Below, piece by piece: positions 21,857 through 30,649 of a DNA stretch of 64,000 nt. The stretch is from assembly GCF_002076895.1 (NCBI RefSeq), contig NZ_CP020465.1, positions 1,302,001-1,366,000 of the forward strand. Reading direction: 5' to 3'. Below the pieces are notes generated by a model that saw only the letters and a list, made by a program, of their open reading frames with translations, was not told the DNA's origin and did not search any database. Numbering within the stretch: position 1 is the stretch's first letter; each line of letters begins with the position of its first letter. Origin of the DNA: Cognaticolwellia beringensis. GTDB lineage: Bacteria > Pseudomonadota > Gammaproteobacteria > Enterobacterales > Alteromonadaceae. The position numbers and the translations under genes are program-made.

Positions 21857-23497
21857 TTAACTTATAGTGCGTCTTTTTCGGCATATGTCAATCAAGCCTT
21901 TGGTTGAACCGTCCATATCTAAAGGCATTTCAATATTAGTAAGCTTATTGAATATTTCATTACCGAGTGCTTTACCTAATTCTACACCCCATTGGTCAAA
22001 CGAGTTTATTTGCCAGATTACGCCTTGCACAAATACTTTATGCTCATAGAGTGCAATAAGGCTACCTAAAGCCTTAGGCGTTAATTTAGGCATTAATAAA
22101 GTGTTACTGGGTTTATTGCCTTTCATGACTTTATGAGATGACAAATAACTTATTTCATCGGTACTACATTTTGCTTTGGTCATGGCGGCAATCACTTGTT
22201 TTTGAGATTGACCTTCCATTAACGCTTGGCTTTGACCTAAACAGTTCGCAATTAACATGTCATGATGATCTGAAATATCAACATGCGGGTTAAGCGGTAG
22301 AATAAAGTCGACAGGTATTGGGGTTTTACTTTGATGGATTAACTGATGAAATGAATGTTGTCCATTGGTACCTTCACTACCCCAAATAATAGGGCCAGTA
22401 TCATAGTTAGTTTCTTGGTTATCTAAATTCACCGATTTACCGTTACTTTCCATATCAAGTTGCTGTATGTAAGCGGGTAAACCACGTAAATAATGATAAT
22501 AGGGCAACAATACTTGCGACTGAGCACCATGGAAGTTTCTATACCAAACGCCAAGCAATGCCATAATTACCGGCATATTTTCTTCAAATGGTGCTTGTCT
22601 AAAATGTTCGTCCATTTCAAAAGCGCCATTTAAAAACGCTAAGTAATTATCATAGCCAATACCAATGGCAAGCGGTAAACCAATTGCAGACCAAATAGAG
22701 TAACGACCACCGACCCAATCCCACATTGGAAATATATTTTTTTCACTGATACCAAAGCTTTTAGCCGCTTCAATATTACTCGAAACACAGGCAAAGTTAT
22801 GTTGAATGTCTGCAACTTCGGCTTGATTTAAGAACCATTCTTTAGCCGACTCGGTGTTTCTAAGGGTTTCTTGCGTGGTTAATGTTTTTGATGAGGTGAT
22901 CACTAAAGTAGTTTCAGGATCTAAACCTGACAACACATCATGGATATGACAACCATCAACATTGGCAACGTAATGTACATTCAAGTGTTTTTGACGGTAA
23001 GGCTTTAAGGCTTCAGACATTATTTTAGGCCCTAAAAATGAGCCCCCAATGCCAATAGCGACAATATCTGTAAAAGCCTTGCCGCTATAACCTTTTGTAA
23101 CACCTGACGAAACGTCATTCACAAATACTTTGATTTTCTCTAAAGTGCTTTTGACCAATGGCATAATATTTTCGCCATCTACATAGACAGGCTCATCAGA
23201 AAAATTACGCAGGGCGGTATGTAGAACGGGGCGGTTTTCAGTGGTGTTAATTGGCGCACCTGAAAACATTTGCTCTATTTTGTCTTTAACACCACATTGC
23301 TGTGCTAAATCAACCAGCAATTTTTTTGTTTCAGGTACTAAATGATTTTTTGAGTAATCTAAAGTTAGCCCTGATGCTGATATGGTGAATTTATCAAAGC
23401 GTTCAGGGTCAATTCGAAACAAAGATTGTAAGTGTATTGTTTTACTGTCTAAATAATGAATTTGTAAGTTTTGCCATGCCAGTGAATTAGTTAACAT
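21857..23497 (-). CDS. pgi: Glucose-6-phosphate isomerase
   Basis: The 546-residue enzyme interconverts fructose 6-phosphate and glucose 6-phosphate. Family signatures are IGIGGSFLGPKIMSEAL near residue 150, SKTLTTQETLRN, WDWVGGRYSIWSAIGLPLA, and the C-terminal FDQWGVELGK, with the conserved Lys. Length equals E. coli Pgi (549). It is the last gene of the minus-strand polyol unit, 116 bp after the sugar kinase, with a strong hairpin between. F6P formed from polyols can thus be sent toward G6P and, through Pgm, to glycogen or to G6P-dependent pathways. The function is certain; that it serves this operon is inferred from position. Confidence 0.96.
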   Translation of the reverse strand: MLTNSLAWQNLQIHYLDSKTIHLQSLFRIDPERFDKFTISASGLTLDYSKNHLVPETKKLLVDLAQQCGVKDKIEQMFSGAPINTTENRPVLHTALRNFSDEPVYVDGENIMPLVKSTLEKIKVFVNDVSSGVTKGYSGKAFTDIVAIGIGGSFLGPKIMSEALKPYRQKHLNVHYVANVDGCHIHDVLSGLDPETTLVITSSKTLTTQETLRNTESAKEWFLNQAEVADIQHNFACVSSNIEAAKSFGISEKNIFPMWDWVGGRYSIWSAIGLPLAIGIGYDNYLAFLNGAFEMDEHFRQAPFEENMPVIMALLGVWYRNFHGAQSQVLLPYYHYLRGLPAYIQQLDMESNGKSVNLDNQETNYDTGPIIWGSEGTNGQHSFHQLIHQSKTPIPVDFILPLNPHVDISDHHDMLIANCLGQSQALMEGQSQKQVIAAMTKAKCSTDEISYLSSHKVMKGNKPSNTLLMPKLTPKALGSLIALYEHKVFVQGVIWQINSFDQWGVELGKALGNEIFNKLTNIEMPLDMDGSTKGLIDICRKRRTIS

Positions 23498-23566
23498 GTT
23501 TAATAAGCCTTAATAATAAAATTTATGTTTGTTTCAACAAGTAGATTAGTTAGCCAAAATGACTAT

Positions 23567-23597
23567 TTGAATAAACAGTTCAATGCTGTTTATTCAA
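23567..23597 (-). terminator. Strong hairpin between the sugar kinase gene and pgi
   Basis: A perfect 12-bp stem (TTGAATAAACAG / CTGTTTATTCAA) with a 7-nt loop begins 17 bp after the kinase stop codon. The T tract is weak on the minus strand, so it may attenuate or protect the upstream message rather than fully separate pgi. Confidence 0.5.
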
Positions 23598-23613
23598 TGT
23601 TAGTGCTAGTAAT

Positions 23614-24561
23614 TTAAACACTCGCAGGGCCAGCTAATTGACTTAACACTTCTTCATGGGTCGGTGGTTGACAACCAATTTTTGATACGTTGATAGAAGC
23701 CGCTAAAGAGCCAAATTTTAAGGCATAAGCTAAGTCTGCTTTCTTAGCTGAAGGTGTTAGCGCATTATCACGAAGTAGTTGAGCCAGCATTGCTGAAAAG
23801 AAAGTATCGCCCGCACCCACAGTATCACCCATCGGAACCGCTTTAAATACATCTTGCTGAATATTAATGTTTTCGGTAATAAAATGAGCGCCGTTTTCAC
23901 CTAATGTTAATACGACCATTCCATTAGTCATGTTCTCAAGCATCGCGGTTGCAAGCTCTTGAGGATCACCAATCAAATCTTGCAATAGTAAGTCTTCGTC
24001 ACTCACTTTTACGATATCTGCATAGGTAATTAATTGTGCAATGGTGGCAATATATTTAGCGTGATTAATTTCAACGCCTTTACGAACATTGACATCGATA
24101 CTAATTTTTACGCCTCTAGATTTAAGCTCTGTCATCACCGGAATTAATACCTCGACCATTTCTGGTACTAGTGTTAAAGAACCGGTATGAAAAAGATCTA
24201 AATCTTTCGGCAACATATCTAAAAGCGTCTGTGCGCTAATATCTAGGTCAGCAACTGACTTACGATATAGCCTATACTCTGGGTTACCTTGTGAATTTTT
24301 ATAAACTAATGCTAATGAGGTGGTTTGAAAAGACCGGTTATTAGCCGGTATCTTAATACCTTCGTCAACAGCTGACTGGTAGATTTTATCGCCGAATAGA
24401 TCATTCGAAATAGGTGATAAGTAACTACATTCGAGCCCTTGCTTAGAAAAGCTTCTTGCTACGTTATAAGGTGATCCACCAATAAATGGACGATAATCGC
24501 CATTTTCCTGCTCGATCATGTCAAAAAGAGCTTCACCGAAAACAGCTACTTTAAATGTCAT
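23614..24561 (-). CDS. PfkB-family sugar kinase, probable fructokinase
   Basis: The 315-residue protein opens with VAVFGEALFDMIEQENGDYRPFIGGSPYNVARSFSKQG, the N-terminal glycine pair typical of fructokinases, and ends with the PfkB signature DTVGAGDTFFSAML containing the catalytic Asp. Predicted reaction: fructose plus ATP to fructose 6-phosphate in the cytoplasm. Support from context is strong: mannitol or sorbitol dehydrogenase upstream yields fructose, and Pgi downstream consumes F6P. It matches the role of MtlZ in pseudomonad mannitol operons. Other ketoses cannot be excluded from sequence alone. Confidence 0.88.
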   Translation of the reverse strand: MTFKVAVFGEALFDMIEQENGDYRPFIGGSPYNVARSFSKQGLECSYLSPISNDLFGDKIYQSAVDEGIKIPANNRSFQTTSLALVYKNSQGNPEYRLYRKSVADLDISAQTLLDMLPKDLDLFHTGSLTLVPEMVEVLIPVMTELKSRGVKISIDVNVRKGVEINHAKYIATIAQLITYADIVKVSDEDLLLQDLIGDPQELATAMLENMTNGMVVLTLGENGAHFITENINIQQDVFKAVPMGDTVGAGDTFFSAMLAQLLRDNALTPSAKKADLAYALKFGSLAASINVSKIGCQPPTHEEVLSQLAGPASV

Positions 24562-24645
24562 TTTAATTCCTTACTCTACCGGTTCTTAGTGCGTTAAAAA
24601 CACTTTAATTGTTAGCTCGCTCAGTGCTAAAAAATGCAACTGAGT

Positions 24646-25605
24646 TTAATCTATACTTAATATACGCTCAGCTGTGTATTCATTGGTGATTAAACCATTG
24701 ATTAATTTCGATCTGAGGGCGCCAAGTATGGCGAATACTTTTTCTTCACCGGCAGCAATGGCATATACCGCTTTATCAGAGTTTACTTTTAGCGGAGTAC
24801 TGGCGACTCGTTGGTTAACGGCGCAGTCAATTAAGTTGCCATTGATATCTAAAACCCAACTAATTAACTCACCTACAGCGCCTTTGGTCTGTAATTCTTT
24901 GAGCTCTTTAGGGGTGACAAAACCATCGATATGAAGCGGTGAATTAATCGCTAAATTACCAACACCGACAAAAGTCACATCGGCTTGTGCTGCTAACTTT
25001 AAGTTATTGGCGATATAACGTTGCGCATGCAACTGCTCTTTTTCTTCCTTACTACTAGGCAGAACAGGTAATGGCATAGGGTAATGTTTAGCATTAATAT
25101 GTTCAGCCATGCGCATAACAACATCGTATGACGAGGCCGAGCCATCTGAAGCCATGTTACCTAGTAAGGCAACTATCTGGTGTTGCTCACAGTTCAATAA
25201 AGCCAATTCCTCGACGCAAGCCCTTAAAACTCGACCTGTGCCCATCGCTATTACTTTCGGCTCTGCTGATTTTAAATGAAGCTCTATCTCTTTAGCACCC
25301 GCTTGAGCAAGTCCTAAAGTAGATGTTGGCTCATTTTCATCACTTGGCACAACAATACAAGATTGTAAGCCAAAGCGATTTTTAACTTTTAATTGTAAGT
25401 CCATACACTTAGCGATTGGATGTTCTAGCCGGACTTTAATTAAGCCTTCGCTCACCGATAAGGCAACCATGCGTTGTGCTGATTGACGAGAAACATTGAG
25501 TTTTTTAGCTATTTCTTCTTGCGTATTGCCGGCAACATAATAAAGCCAACCTGCTTTAGCTGCATCGTCTAACTTTCTTATTTCTGCATTAGATCGTTTT
25601 AACAC
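24646..25605 (-). CDS. SorC/DeoR-type sugar-binding transcriptional regulator
   Basis: The 319-residue protein has an N-terminal helix-turn-helix (YYVAGNTQEEIAKKLNVSRQ, about residues 22-41) followed by the SorC effector domain: GLAQAGAKEIELHLKSAEPKVIAMGTGRVLRACVEEL, then DVTFVGVGNLAINSPL and a C-terminal AGGEEK-like AAGEEKVFAILGALRSKLINGLITNE. Such regulators bind phosphorylated sugars and control catabolic operons. Its gene is 3 bp after the HAD gene inside the polyol operon, so it is probably the local regulator. The effector is not readable; a polyol or sugar phosphate is likely. Confidence 0.88.
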   Translation of the reverse strand: MLKRSNAEIRKLDDAAKAGWLYYVAGNTQEEIAKKLNVSRQSAQRMVALSVSEGLIKVRLEHPIAKCMDLQLKVKNRFGLQSCIVVPSDENEPTSTLGLAQAGAKEIELHLKSAEPKVIAMGTGRVLRACVEELALLNCEQHQIVALLGNMASDGSASSYDVVMRMAEHINAKHYPMPLPVLPSSKEEKEQLHAQRYIANNLKLAAQADVTFVGVGNLAINSPLHIDGFVTPKELKELQTKGAVGELISWVLDINGNLIDCAVNQRVASTPLKVNSDKAVYAIAAGEEKVFAILGALRSKLINGLITNEYTAERILSID

Positions 25606-25608
25606 GGT

Positions 25609-26319
25609 TTACCTCTCGTTATTAACTGATGAACTAAGCGAAGGAACTAGTTCAAATAACTGGTTCCAATGTCCTATTGTACTAACATCATCGAGTATTT
25701 GAGTAGTAATATCTTTATTTTTCAGGTGACTAGCCCCAATATACCGGATTACATGCATATTGGCCGCCTGAGCAGCACGGATGCCCGCGTTAGAATCTTC
25801 TATCACTAAGCAATTATGAGGTTCAACGCCCATTTTTTTAGCAGAATGTAAAAACAAATCTGGTGCTGGTTTGCCATTTTTTACCTCAGAGGAGGTAAAT
25901 ACTCGGCCGTCAAAATACTGTTCAAGCTTGGTATAGTGCAACGAATGTTTTACTTTTTCAGGACTGCCGCTCGTAGCAACACAGCTATTGACATTAAGTT
26001 GGGATAATATTCGGTCAAGATGCTCAGTTTGTTGTAACTCCGAGGCAAATACATCTATTAATGCTGCTCGATAGCGCTGGCGGAATTCGCTCGTTAACTT
26101 AACAGCAAAGTCGGCGAAAACTTTAGCGGTAACATGCTCAAAATTATAGCCTAAGAAGTTGATCAGAAAATAATCTTCTGATACCACAACACCGATTTCT
26201 GCAAGCATACTAAGGAGTACGCGTTGGCTTAATATTTCGCTATCTACTAATACACCATCGCAATCAAAGATGACCAAATTTATGGAGTTATGTCTGGATA
26301 AAGCCTTAGATTCAGTCAT
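25609..26319 (-). CDS. HAD-superfamily sugar phosphatase (beta-phosphoglucomutase-like)
   Basis: The 236-residue protein carries the HAD motifs: I, FDCDGVLVDSE (nucleophile Asp19 and Asp21); II, CVATSGSPEKVKHSL; III, KNGKPAPDLFLHSAKKMG; and IV, CLVIEDSNAGIRAAQAAN. The helical cap between motifs I and II marks the small-phosphosugar subclass (IA). It lies between the polyol dehydrogenase and the SorC regulator, with very short spacing, so it probably dephosphorylates a hexose or hexitol phosphate formed in this pathway. The precise substrate is open; a house-cleaning role against a toxic sugar phosphate is also possible. Confidence 0.85.
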   Translation of the reverse strand: MTESKALSRHNSINLVIFDCDGVLVDSEILSQRVLLSMLAEIGVVVSEDYFLINFLGYNFEHVTAKVFADFAVKLTSEFRQRYRAALIDVFASELQQTEHLDRILSQLNVNSCVATSGSPEKVKHSLHYTKLEQYFDGRVFTSSEVKNGKPAPDLFLHSAKKMGVEPHNCLVIEDSNAGIRAAQAANMHVIRYIGASHLKNKDITTQILDDVSTIGHWNQLFELVPSLSSSVNNER

Positions 26320-26341
26320 CTTTGTTTTTCCTATTGTATTA

Positions 26342-27808
26342 TTATTTTAAATATCGCTCTAGGGTAGCAAGAGTACCGATATCCCAAAGCATTTCCAACC
26401 AAAAGGTAAAGTTTTTAGTAAAGTTTTCGTCATTACTTAGATTTCCAAATATATCATTCATTTGTAAAAATACTGACGGGTTTTCTTTAGCTAAAGTTGC
26501 TTGAGATATTAATCTTGCTGACTGCGGATCATCAAGCGTAAAATCACTTTCATCATTACCCCCTTCAAAACAAAGTCGGCACCATAAAGCCACCACAAGT
26601 GCGAGTCCTTTACAGTCCCTATTACTTGCTATGTTCGCGGCTATAATTGGCAAAATAAATTTAGGTAAACGGTTTGACGCATCTTGGCAAAGTCTAGGCA
26701 CAGTATCGCGTACTTCAGGATTAGCGAATCTTGATTCGATTATCGAAAAATACTCGTCAAAGCTAACGCCAGGTACCGGTGCAAGGGTCGGAATAACTTC
26801 TTCGCTCACCAGCTTTTTAAGGTATTGACTGATCATAGGATCGGCCATTACATCATGGACAAAAGCAATATTTAACAGCGATGCAGGGTAGGCTATAGCA
26901 GCGTGACCGCCATTGAGAATGCGCAATTTCATTAATTCAAATGGTGCGACATCTTCAACAAACTCTACACCAACTTCCTCTAAAGGAGGGCGACCATTAA
27001 CAAAATTGTCTTCTAATACCCATTGTCTGAAAGGTTCACAGAAAACTGGCGCTTGGTCTTCTATGCCAAACAAAGTTGTTAATCGTTCACGTTCTTGCAC
27101 TGATGTCGCTGGCGTAATGCAGTCAACCATTGAATTAGGAAAGGTAACATTTTTGCTGATCCAATTTGCTAACTCAGGGTCAATTGCATTGGCCATTTCA
27201 GCGACAACACGTTGCGTAACATTGCCATTATGCGGAATATTGTCACAAGACATCACCGTGAAAGGTTTTATGTTTTGCGCGCGGCGAAATTTAAGTGCCG
27301 CAATAATTAAACCAAATACCGTAGAAGGTGAGTCGATATTAGCAATATCGGCTTGAATTTCTGGATGAGCAAGGTTAAAAGCACCTGTTTTGTCATCCAT
27401 AAAGTAACCACCTTCAGTAATGGTTAAAGATACGATTCTAATTTCACTTTCACTGAGCGCAGTAATTAGCGTGGCAGCGTCATTTTCAATAAAATCGGTC
27501 ATCGCTGCAGTCACCTGAGCGGTAAGATTTTTATCATCTAATTCAACAACGGTTGTTAACCAGTCTTGTTGCTTTAGTTTATCGCGCATTGCTGCATCGT
27601 ATGACTTGATGCCCGCACCACGAATGGCCCAGTCGTGAGCAATTCCAGCGTTAAATAATTTGTGCATGTACATCGCTTGATGCGCACGATGAAAATTACC
27701 CACACCGATATGAATGATACCGGGCGATAAAGATTCTCTGCTGTAGTTAGGTTTTTTAACCTGACTTGGCAGCGTATCAAGGGTTTTATTGTTTAGTTTA
27801 ATAGACAT
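26342..27808 (-). CDS. Mannitol 2-dehydrogenase family (long-chain polyol dehydrogenase)
   Basis: The 488-residue protein belongs to the polyol-specific long-chain dehydrogenase family. The nucleotide-binding N-terminus is IIHIGVGNFHRAHQAMYMH, the middle holds SCDNIPHNGNVTQRVV, and the catalytic K-x4-N-x2-H motif is KLRILNGGH (Lys294, Asn299, His302). Length fits mannitol 2-dehydrogenases (about 490). Predicted reaction: D-mannitol plus NAD to D-fructose (D-sorbitol or D-arabinitol are alternatives in the family). The ABC transporter upstream imports the unphosphorylated polyol, and the kinase downstream takes fructose. No xylulokinase accompanies it, which argues against arabinitol as main substrate. 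Confidence 0.9.
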   Translation of the reverse strand: MSIKLNNKTLDTLPSQVKKPNYSRESLSPGIIHIGVGNFHRAHQAMYMHKLFNAGIAHDWAIRGAGIKSYDAAMRDKLKQQDWLTTVVELDDKNLTAQVTAAMTDFIENDAATLITALSESEIRIVSLTITEGGYFMDDKTGAFNLAHPEIQADIANIDSPSTVFGLIIAALKFRRAQNIKPFTVMSCDNIPHNGNVTQRVVAEMANAIDPELANWISKNVTFPNSMVDCITPATSVQERERLTTLFGIEDQAPVFCEPFRQWVLEDNFVNGRPPLEEVGVEFVEDVAPFELMKLRILNGGHAAIAYPASLLNIAFVHDVMADPMISQYLKKLVSEEVIPTLAPVPGVSFDEYFSIIESRFANPEVRDTVPRLCQDASNRLPKFILPIIAANIASNRDCKGLALVVALWCRLCFEGGNDESDFTLDDPQSARLISQATLAKENPSVFLQMNDIFGNLSNDENFTKNFTFWLEMLWDIGTLATLERYLK

Positions 27809-27835
27809 AGGTATTTGCTCTTAATTTCCAACAGG

Positions 27836-28870
27836 CTAAATTGCAACAACGCTAGCGTGTTGTTGTGGCAAAGTGACACCTTGAGCATCAAAATGAAGCA
27901 TCTTGTTGTCCACGGCACTTAGAAAAATTCGGTCGCCATAAACAAAAGGACAATCTCCACCGGCTTTAACGGTAAAGGTGCCACTGCCTTCAACATGCAC
28001 ATGTAAAAAAGTTTCAGAGCCAAGGTGTTCAATGACACCTACTTTACCAGCCCACATGCCTTCTTCGGTTGATATTTCTATATGCTCTGGTCTTATGCCT
28101 AAGCAAGAGGTTGGATCACCAGCGATTGGATCGACATCAACAAAGTTCATTTTTGGTGAACCGATAAAGCCAGCGACGAATTTATTTACTGGGGTATTAT
28201 ATAGTTCAAGAGGGCTACCAACTTGCTCGATTATCCCGGCATTAAATACCGCAATTCGATCGGCCATTGTCATTGCTTCTACCTGATCGTGCGTTACATA
28301 AATCATGGTAGTGGCTAAGGTTTTATGTAGCTCAGAAATTTCTAAACGCATATTAACGCGTAAAGACGCATCTAAATTAGATAAAGGCTCATCAAATAAA
28401 AATGCCGAAGGTTGACGTACAATTGCTCTACCTATCGCTACACGTTGGCGTTGACCACCTGATAATTGCCCAGGTTTACGCTCTAGGTAATCAGACAAGT
28501 TTAATATTTTTGCAACATTGGCAATTTTGCTTTCAATTTCTTCTTTGCTAACTTTTGCACGCTTTAATGGAAAAGCGATATTGTTGCGCACCGACATATG
28601 TGGGTACAAAGCGTAAGATTGAAACACCATAGCTAAACCTCTTTTAGCTGGAGGTGTAGCGGTGGCATCTTCGCCATCAATTTCTATGTTGCCGCTTGTG
28701 GTGTCTTCTAAGCCGGCAATCATTCTTAATAATGTTGATTTACCACAACCTGATGGACCAACAAATACGATAAACTCGCCGTCTTTAATTTCTAGATCAA
28801 TCGGTTTAATTACGCTTACATCGCCGAAATCTTTAGTTACTTGCTTTAAATTAATACTACCCATTTTCAA
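27836..28870 (-). CDS. Polyol/sugar ABC transporter ATP-binding protein (MalK/UgpC type)
   Basis: The 344-residue protein has Walker [10 protein letters not shown] (about residues 37-45), Q-loop [16 protein letters not shown], signature [14 protein letters not shown], Walker [17 protein letters not shown] and H-loop [18 protein letters not shown]-terminal TOBE/regulatory domain (about 235-344: [11 protein letters not shown]) is as in MalK, UgpC, SmoK and MtlK. It energises import by the two permeases encoded immediately upstream (5 bp spacing). Substrate assignment to mannitol or sorbitol rests on the adjacent dehydrogenase gene. Confidence 0.93.
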   Translation of the reverse strand: MKMGSINLKQVTKDFGDVSVIKPIDLEIKDGEFIVFVGPSGCGKSTLLRMIAGLEDTTSGNIEIDGEDATATPPAKRGLAMVFQSYALYPHMSVRNNIAFPLKRAKVSKEEIESKIANVAKILNLSDYLERKPGQLSGGQRQRVAIGRAIVRQPSAFLFDEPLSNLDASLRVNMRLEISELHKTLATTMIYVTHDQVEAMTMADRIAVFNAGIIEQVGSPLELYNTPVNKFVAGFIGSPKMNFVDVDPIAGDPTSCLGIRPEHIEISTEEGMWAGKVGVIEHLGSETFLHVHVEGSGTFTVKAGGDCPFVYGDRIFLSAVDNKMLHFDAQGVTLPQQHASVVAI

Positions 28871-28875
28871 ATCTC

Positions 28876-29709
28876 CTATTTAACTGCGCCGAAACTTAAT
28901 CCACGCACTAATTGTTTTTGACTAAACCAACCAAGTATTAAAATCGGCACAATGGCCATTGCTGACGCTGCAGACAACTTGGCATAAAATAAGCCTTCTG
29001 GGCTTGAATAACTGGCAATAAATGCGGTTAGCGGCGCTGCATCAGCTGCGGTTAGAATGAGGGTCCAAAAGGCTTCATTCCACGCTAAAATTACATTTAA
29101 CAATAATGTTGAAGCTATACCTGGTAAGGCTATCGGTAACAGAACATATAATATTTCTTCGCCGATAGTTGCGCCGTCCATTCTTGACGCTTCTAGCACT
29201 TCACTTGGGATCTCTCTAAAGTAGGTATATAGCATCCACACCATGATAGGTAAGTTGATCAAGGTCATCACAATAACCAAACCTATCTTAGTATCGAGTA
29301 AACCAAAATTACGGAACAACAAGTAAATTGGAATAAGCACACCTACTGGCGGCAACATTTTGGTTGAAAGCATCCACATTAATAAATTTTTAGTGCGCTT
29401 AGTTTGGACAAATGCCATTGACCATGCCGCTGGCACCGCAATTAACAGGCCTAAAATACTTGAACCTAATGAAATCACGATAGAATTCCAAAAATGATTA
29501 AAGTAAGGAGATCGTGCTAACACGTCTTCATAATTCTCTAATGTCCAATCAAACATGAATAAACTTGGGCTAGAAGATATAGCTTCAGCTTCTGTTTTAA
29601 AGCTGGTGATCAAGGTCCATAATATTGGGAAAAATATTAAGCTACTGATTGTCCAAGCTAAAAAGGTATAAATTAATTTTGATTTATGACTCTTATTTAT
29701 CGACATCAC
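28876..29709 (-). CDS. Carbohydrate ABC transporter permease, MalG type
   Basis: The 277-residue inner-membrane protein has six predicted transmembrane segments (first about residues 13-33) and the cytoplasmic coupling loop [28 protein letters not shown], the EAA motif that docks on the ATPase. It ends [16 protein letters not shown], typical of MalG-like subunits. It starts 1 bp from the end of the partner permease gene, so translational coupling is likely. It pairs with the 291-residue permease to form the channel for the polyol importer. Confidence 0.92.
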   Translation of the reverse strand: MMSINKSHKSKLIYTFLAWTISSLIFFPILWTLITSFKTEAEAISSSPSLFMFDWTLENYEDVLARSPYFNHFWNSIVISLGSSILGLLIAVPAAWSMAFVQTKRTKNLLMWMLSTKMLPPVGVLIPIYLLFRNFGLLDTKIGLVIVMTLINLPIMVWMLYTYFREIPSEVLEASRMDGATIGEEILYVLLPIALPGIASTLLLNVILAWNEAFWTLILTAADAAPLTAFIASYSSPEGLFYAKLSAASAMAIVPILILGWFSQKQLVRGLSFGAVK

Positions 29710-30585
29710 TTAATCCTCCAAGTTCTTACCAATTAGACGCATTAAGAATATTGCAACTATATTGGCGATAATAACGGCAACAATGCCACCTGCTGAACCA
29801 CCACCTACATCGAACTGTAGTAATGATTGTGTGTAAATTAGATAGGTAATATTGGTTGACTCATAACCTGGTCCACCGCTGGTCGTTACTAGGATTTCAG
29901 CGAAAATAGACAGTAAGAATATAGTTTCTATTAAAATTACCGCGGTAATTGCTCGCCCTAAATGAGGCATAACGATGTAATAGAACTTACTGAATGGTCC
30001 AGCACCATCTAAGTCTGCTGCTTCAAGTTGCTCACGGTCGAGTGATTGAATTGAAGTCAGTAATATTAGCGCTGCAAAAGGTAACCACTGCCATGAAACA
30101 ATGATAATAATTGACAATAATGGTATTTGAGCAAAGAAATCTATTGGGGTAACGCCAATCCAATCGGCAAAATGAGCGAATAAACCATTAACAGGGTTCA
30201 TCAACATATTTTTCCACACGAGAGCCGAAACAGTCGGCATAACGAAAAATGGCGCAAGTACCATAATACGGACATAGTTACGTCCCCATATAGCCTGGTC
30301 GAGCAATATAGCTAAACCAATACCGCCGCCTAGGGTGATCAATAAAACACCACCAACAAGTAAGATTGTATTAAAAAATGAAGTAATAAATGCCGGATCT
30401 GTTAAGAAAAATTCATAGTTTAAAAAACCAATAAATTCATTGTTTCCGGGCGTAAGCAAATTGTAATCTAAAAACGAAAAGTACAATGTCATGCATAACG
30501 GCACTAACATCCAAGCCAACAGTAAAACTACTGAAGGAAATAACATTATCCGAGCGAGTGTGCGTGAGTTTGTTGTCGCCATCAC
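29710..30585 (-). CDS. Carbohydrate ABC transporter permease, MalF type
   Basis: The 291-residue inner-membrane protein has six hydrophobic segments (first about residues 14-34) and the EAA loop EQLEAADLDGAGPFSKFYYIVMPHLG. The N-terminal tail before segment one is short, unlike E. coli MalF, and matches the SmoF/MtlF class of polyol and sugar importers. A stem-loop lies between it and the binding-protein gene upstream, which would leave the permease at lower expression than the binding protein. Confidence 0.92.
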   Translation of the reverse strand: MMATTNSRTLARIMLFPSVVLLLAWMLVPLCMTLYFSFLDYNLLTPGNNEFIGFLNYEFFLTDPAFITSFFNTILLVGGVLLITLGGGIGLAILLDQAIWGRNYVRIMVLAPFFVMPTVSALVWKNMLMNPVNGLFAHFADWIGVTPIDFFAQIPLLSIIIIVSWQWLPFAALILLTSIQSLDREQLEAADLDGAGPFSKFYYIVMPHLGRAITAVILIETIFLLSIFAEILVTTSGGPGYESTNITYLIYTQSLLQFDVGGGSAGGIVAVIIANIVAIFLMRLIGKNLED

Positions 30586-30610
30586 AGAGACCTTTTAAAA
30601 GTAAATAATT

Positions 30611-30633
30611 GGGTAAGCACTTACGGCTTACCC
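30611..30633 (-). promoter_or_regulatory. Intercistronic stem-loop after the solute-binding protein gene
   Basis: A perfect 8-bp stem (GGGTAAGC / GCTTACCC) with a 7-nt loop begins 17 bp beyond the binding-protein stop, with no strong T tract. Hairpins in this place, as between malE and malF, protect the upstream message and set a high ratio of binding protein to permease; that role is inferred here. Confidence 0.6.
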
Positions 30634-30649
30634 ACCAATAACAAATGAA

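Noticed and set aside
26913..27356. A 147-codon plus-strand frame
   Set aside because: It lies wholly antisense to the mannitol dehydrogenase gene, whose motifs are intact; Ser/Thr-rich shadow composition.
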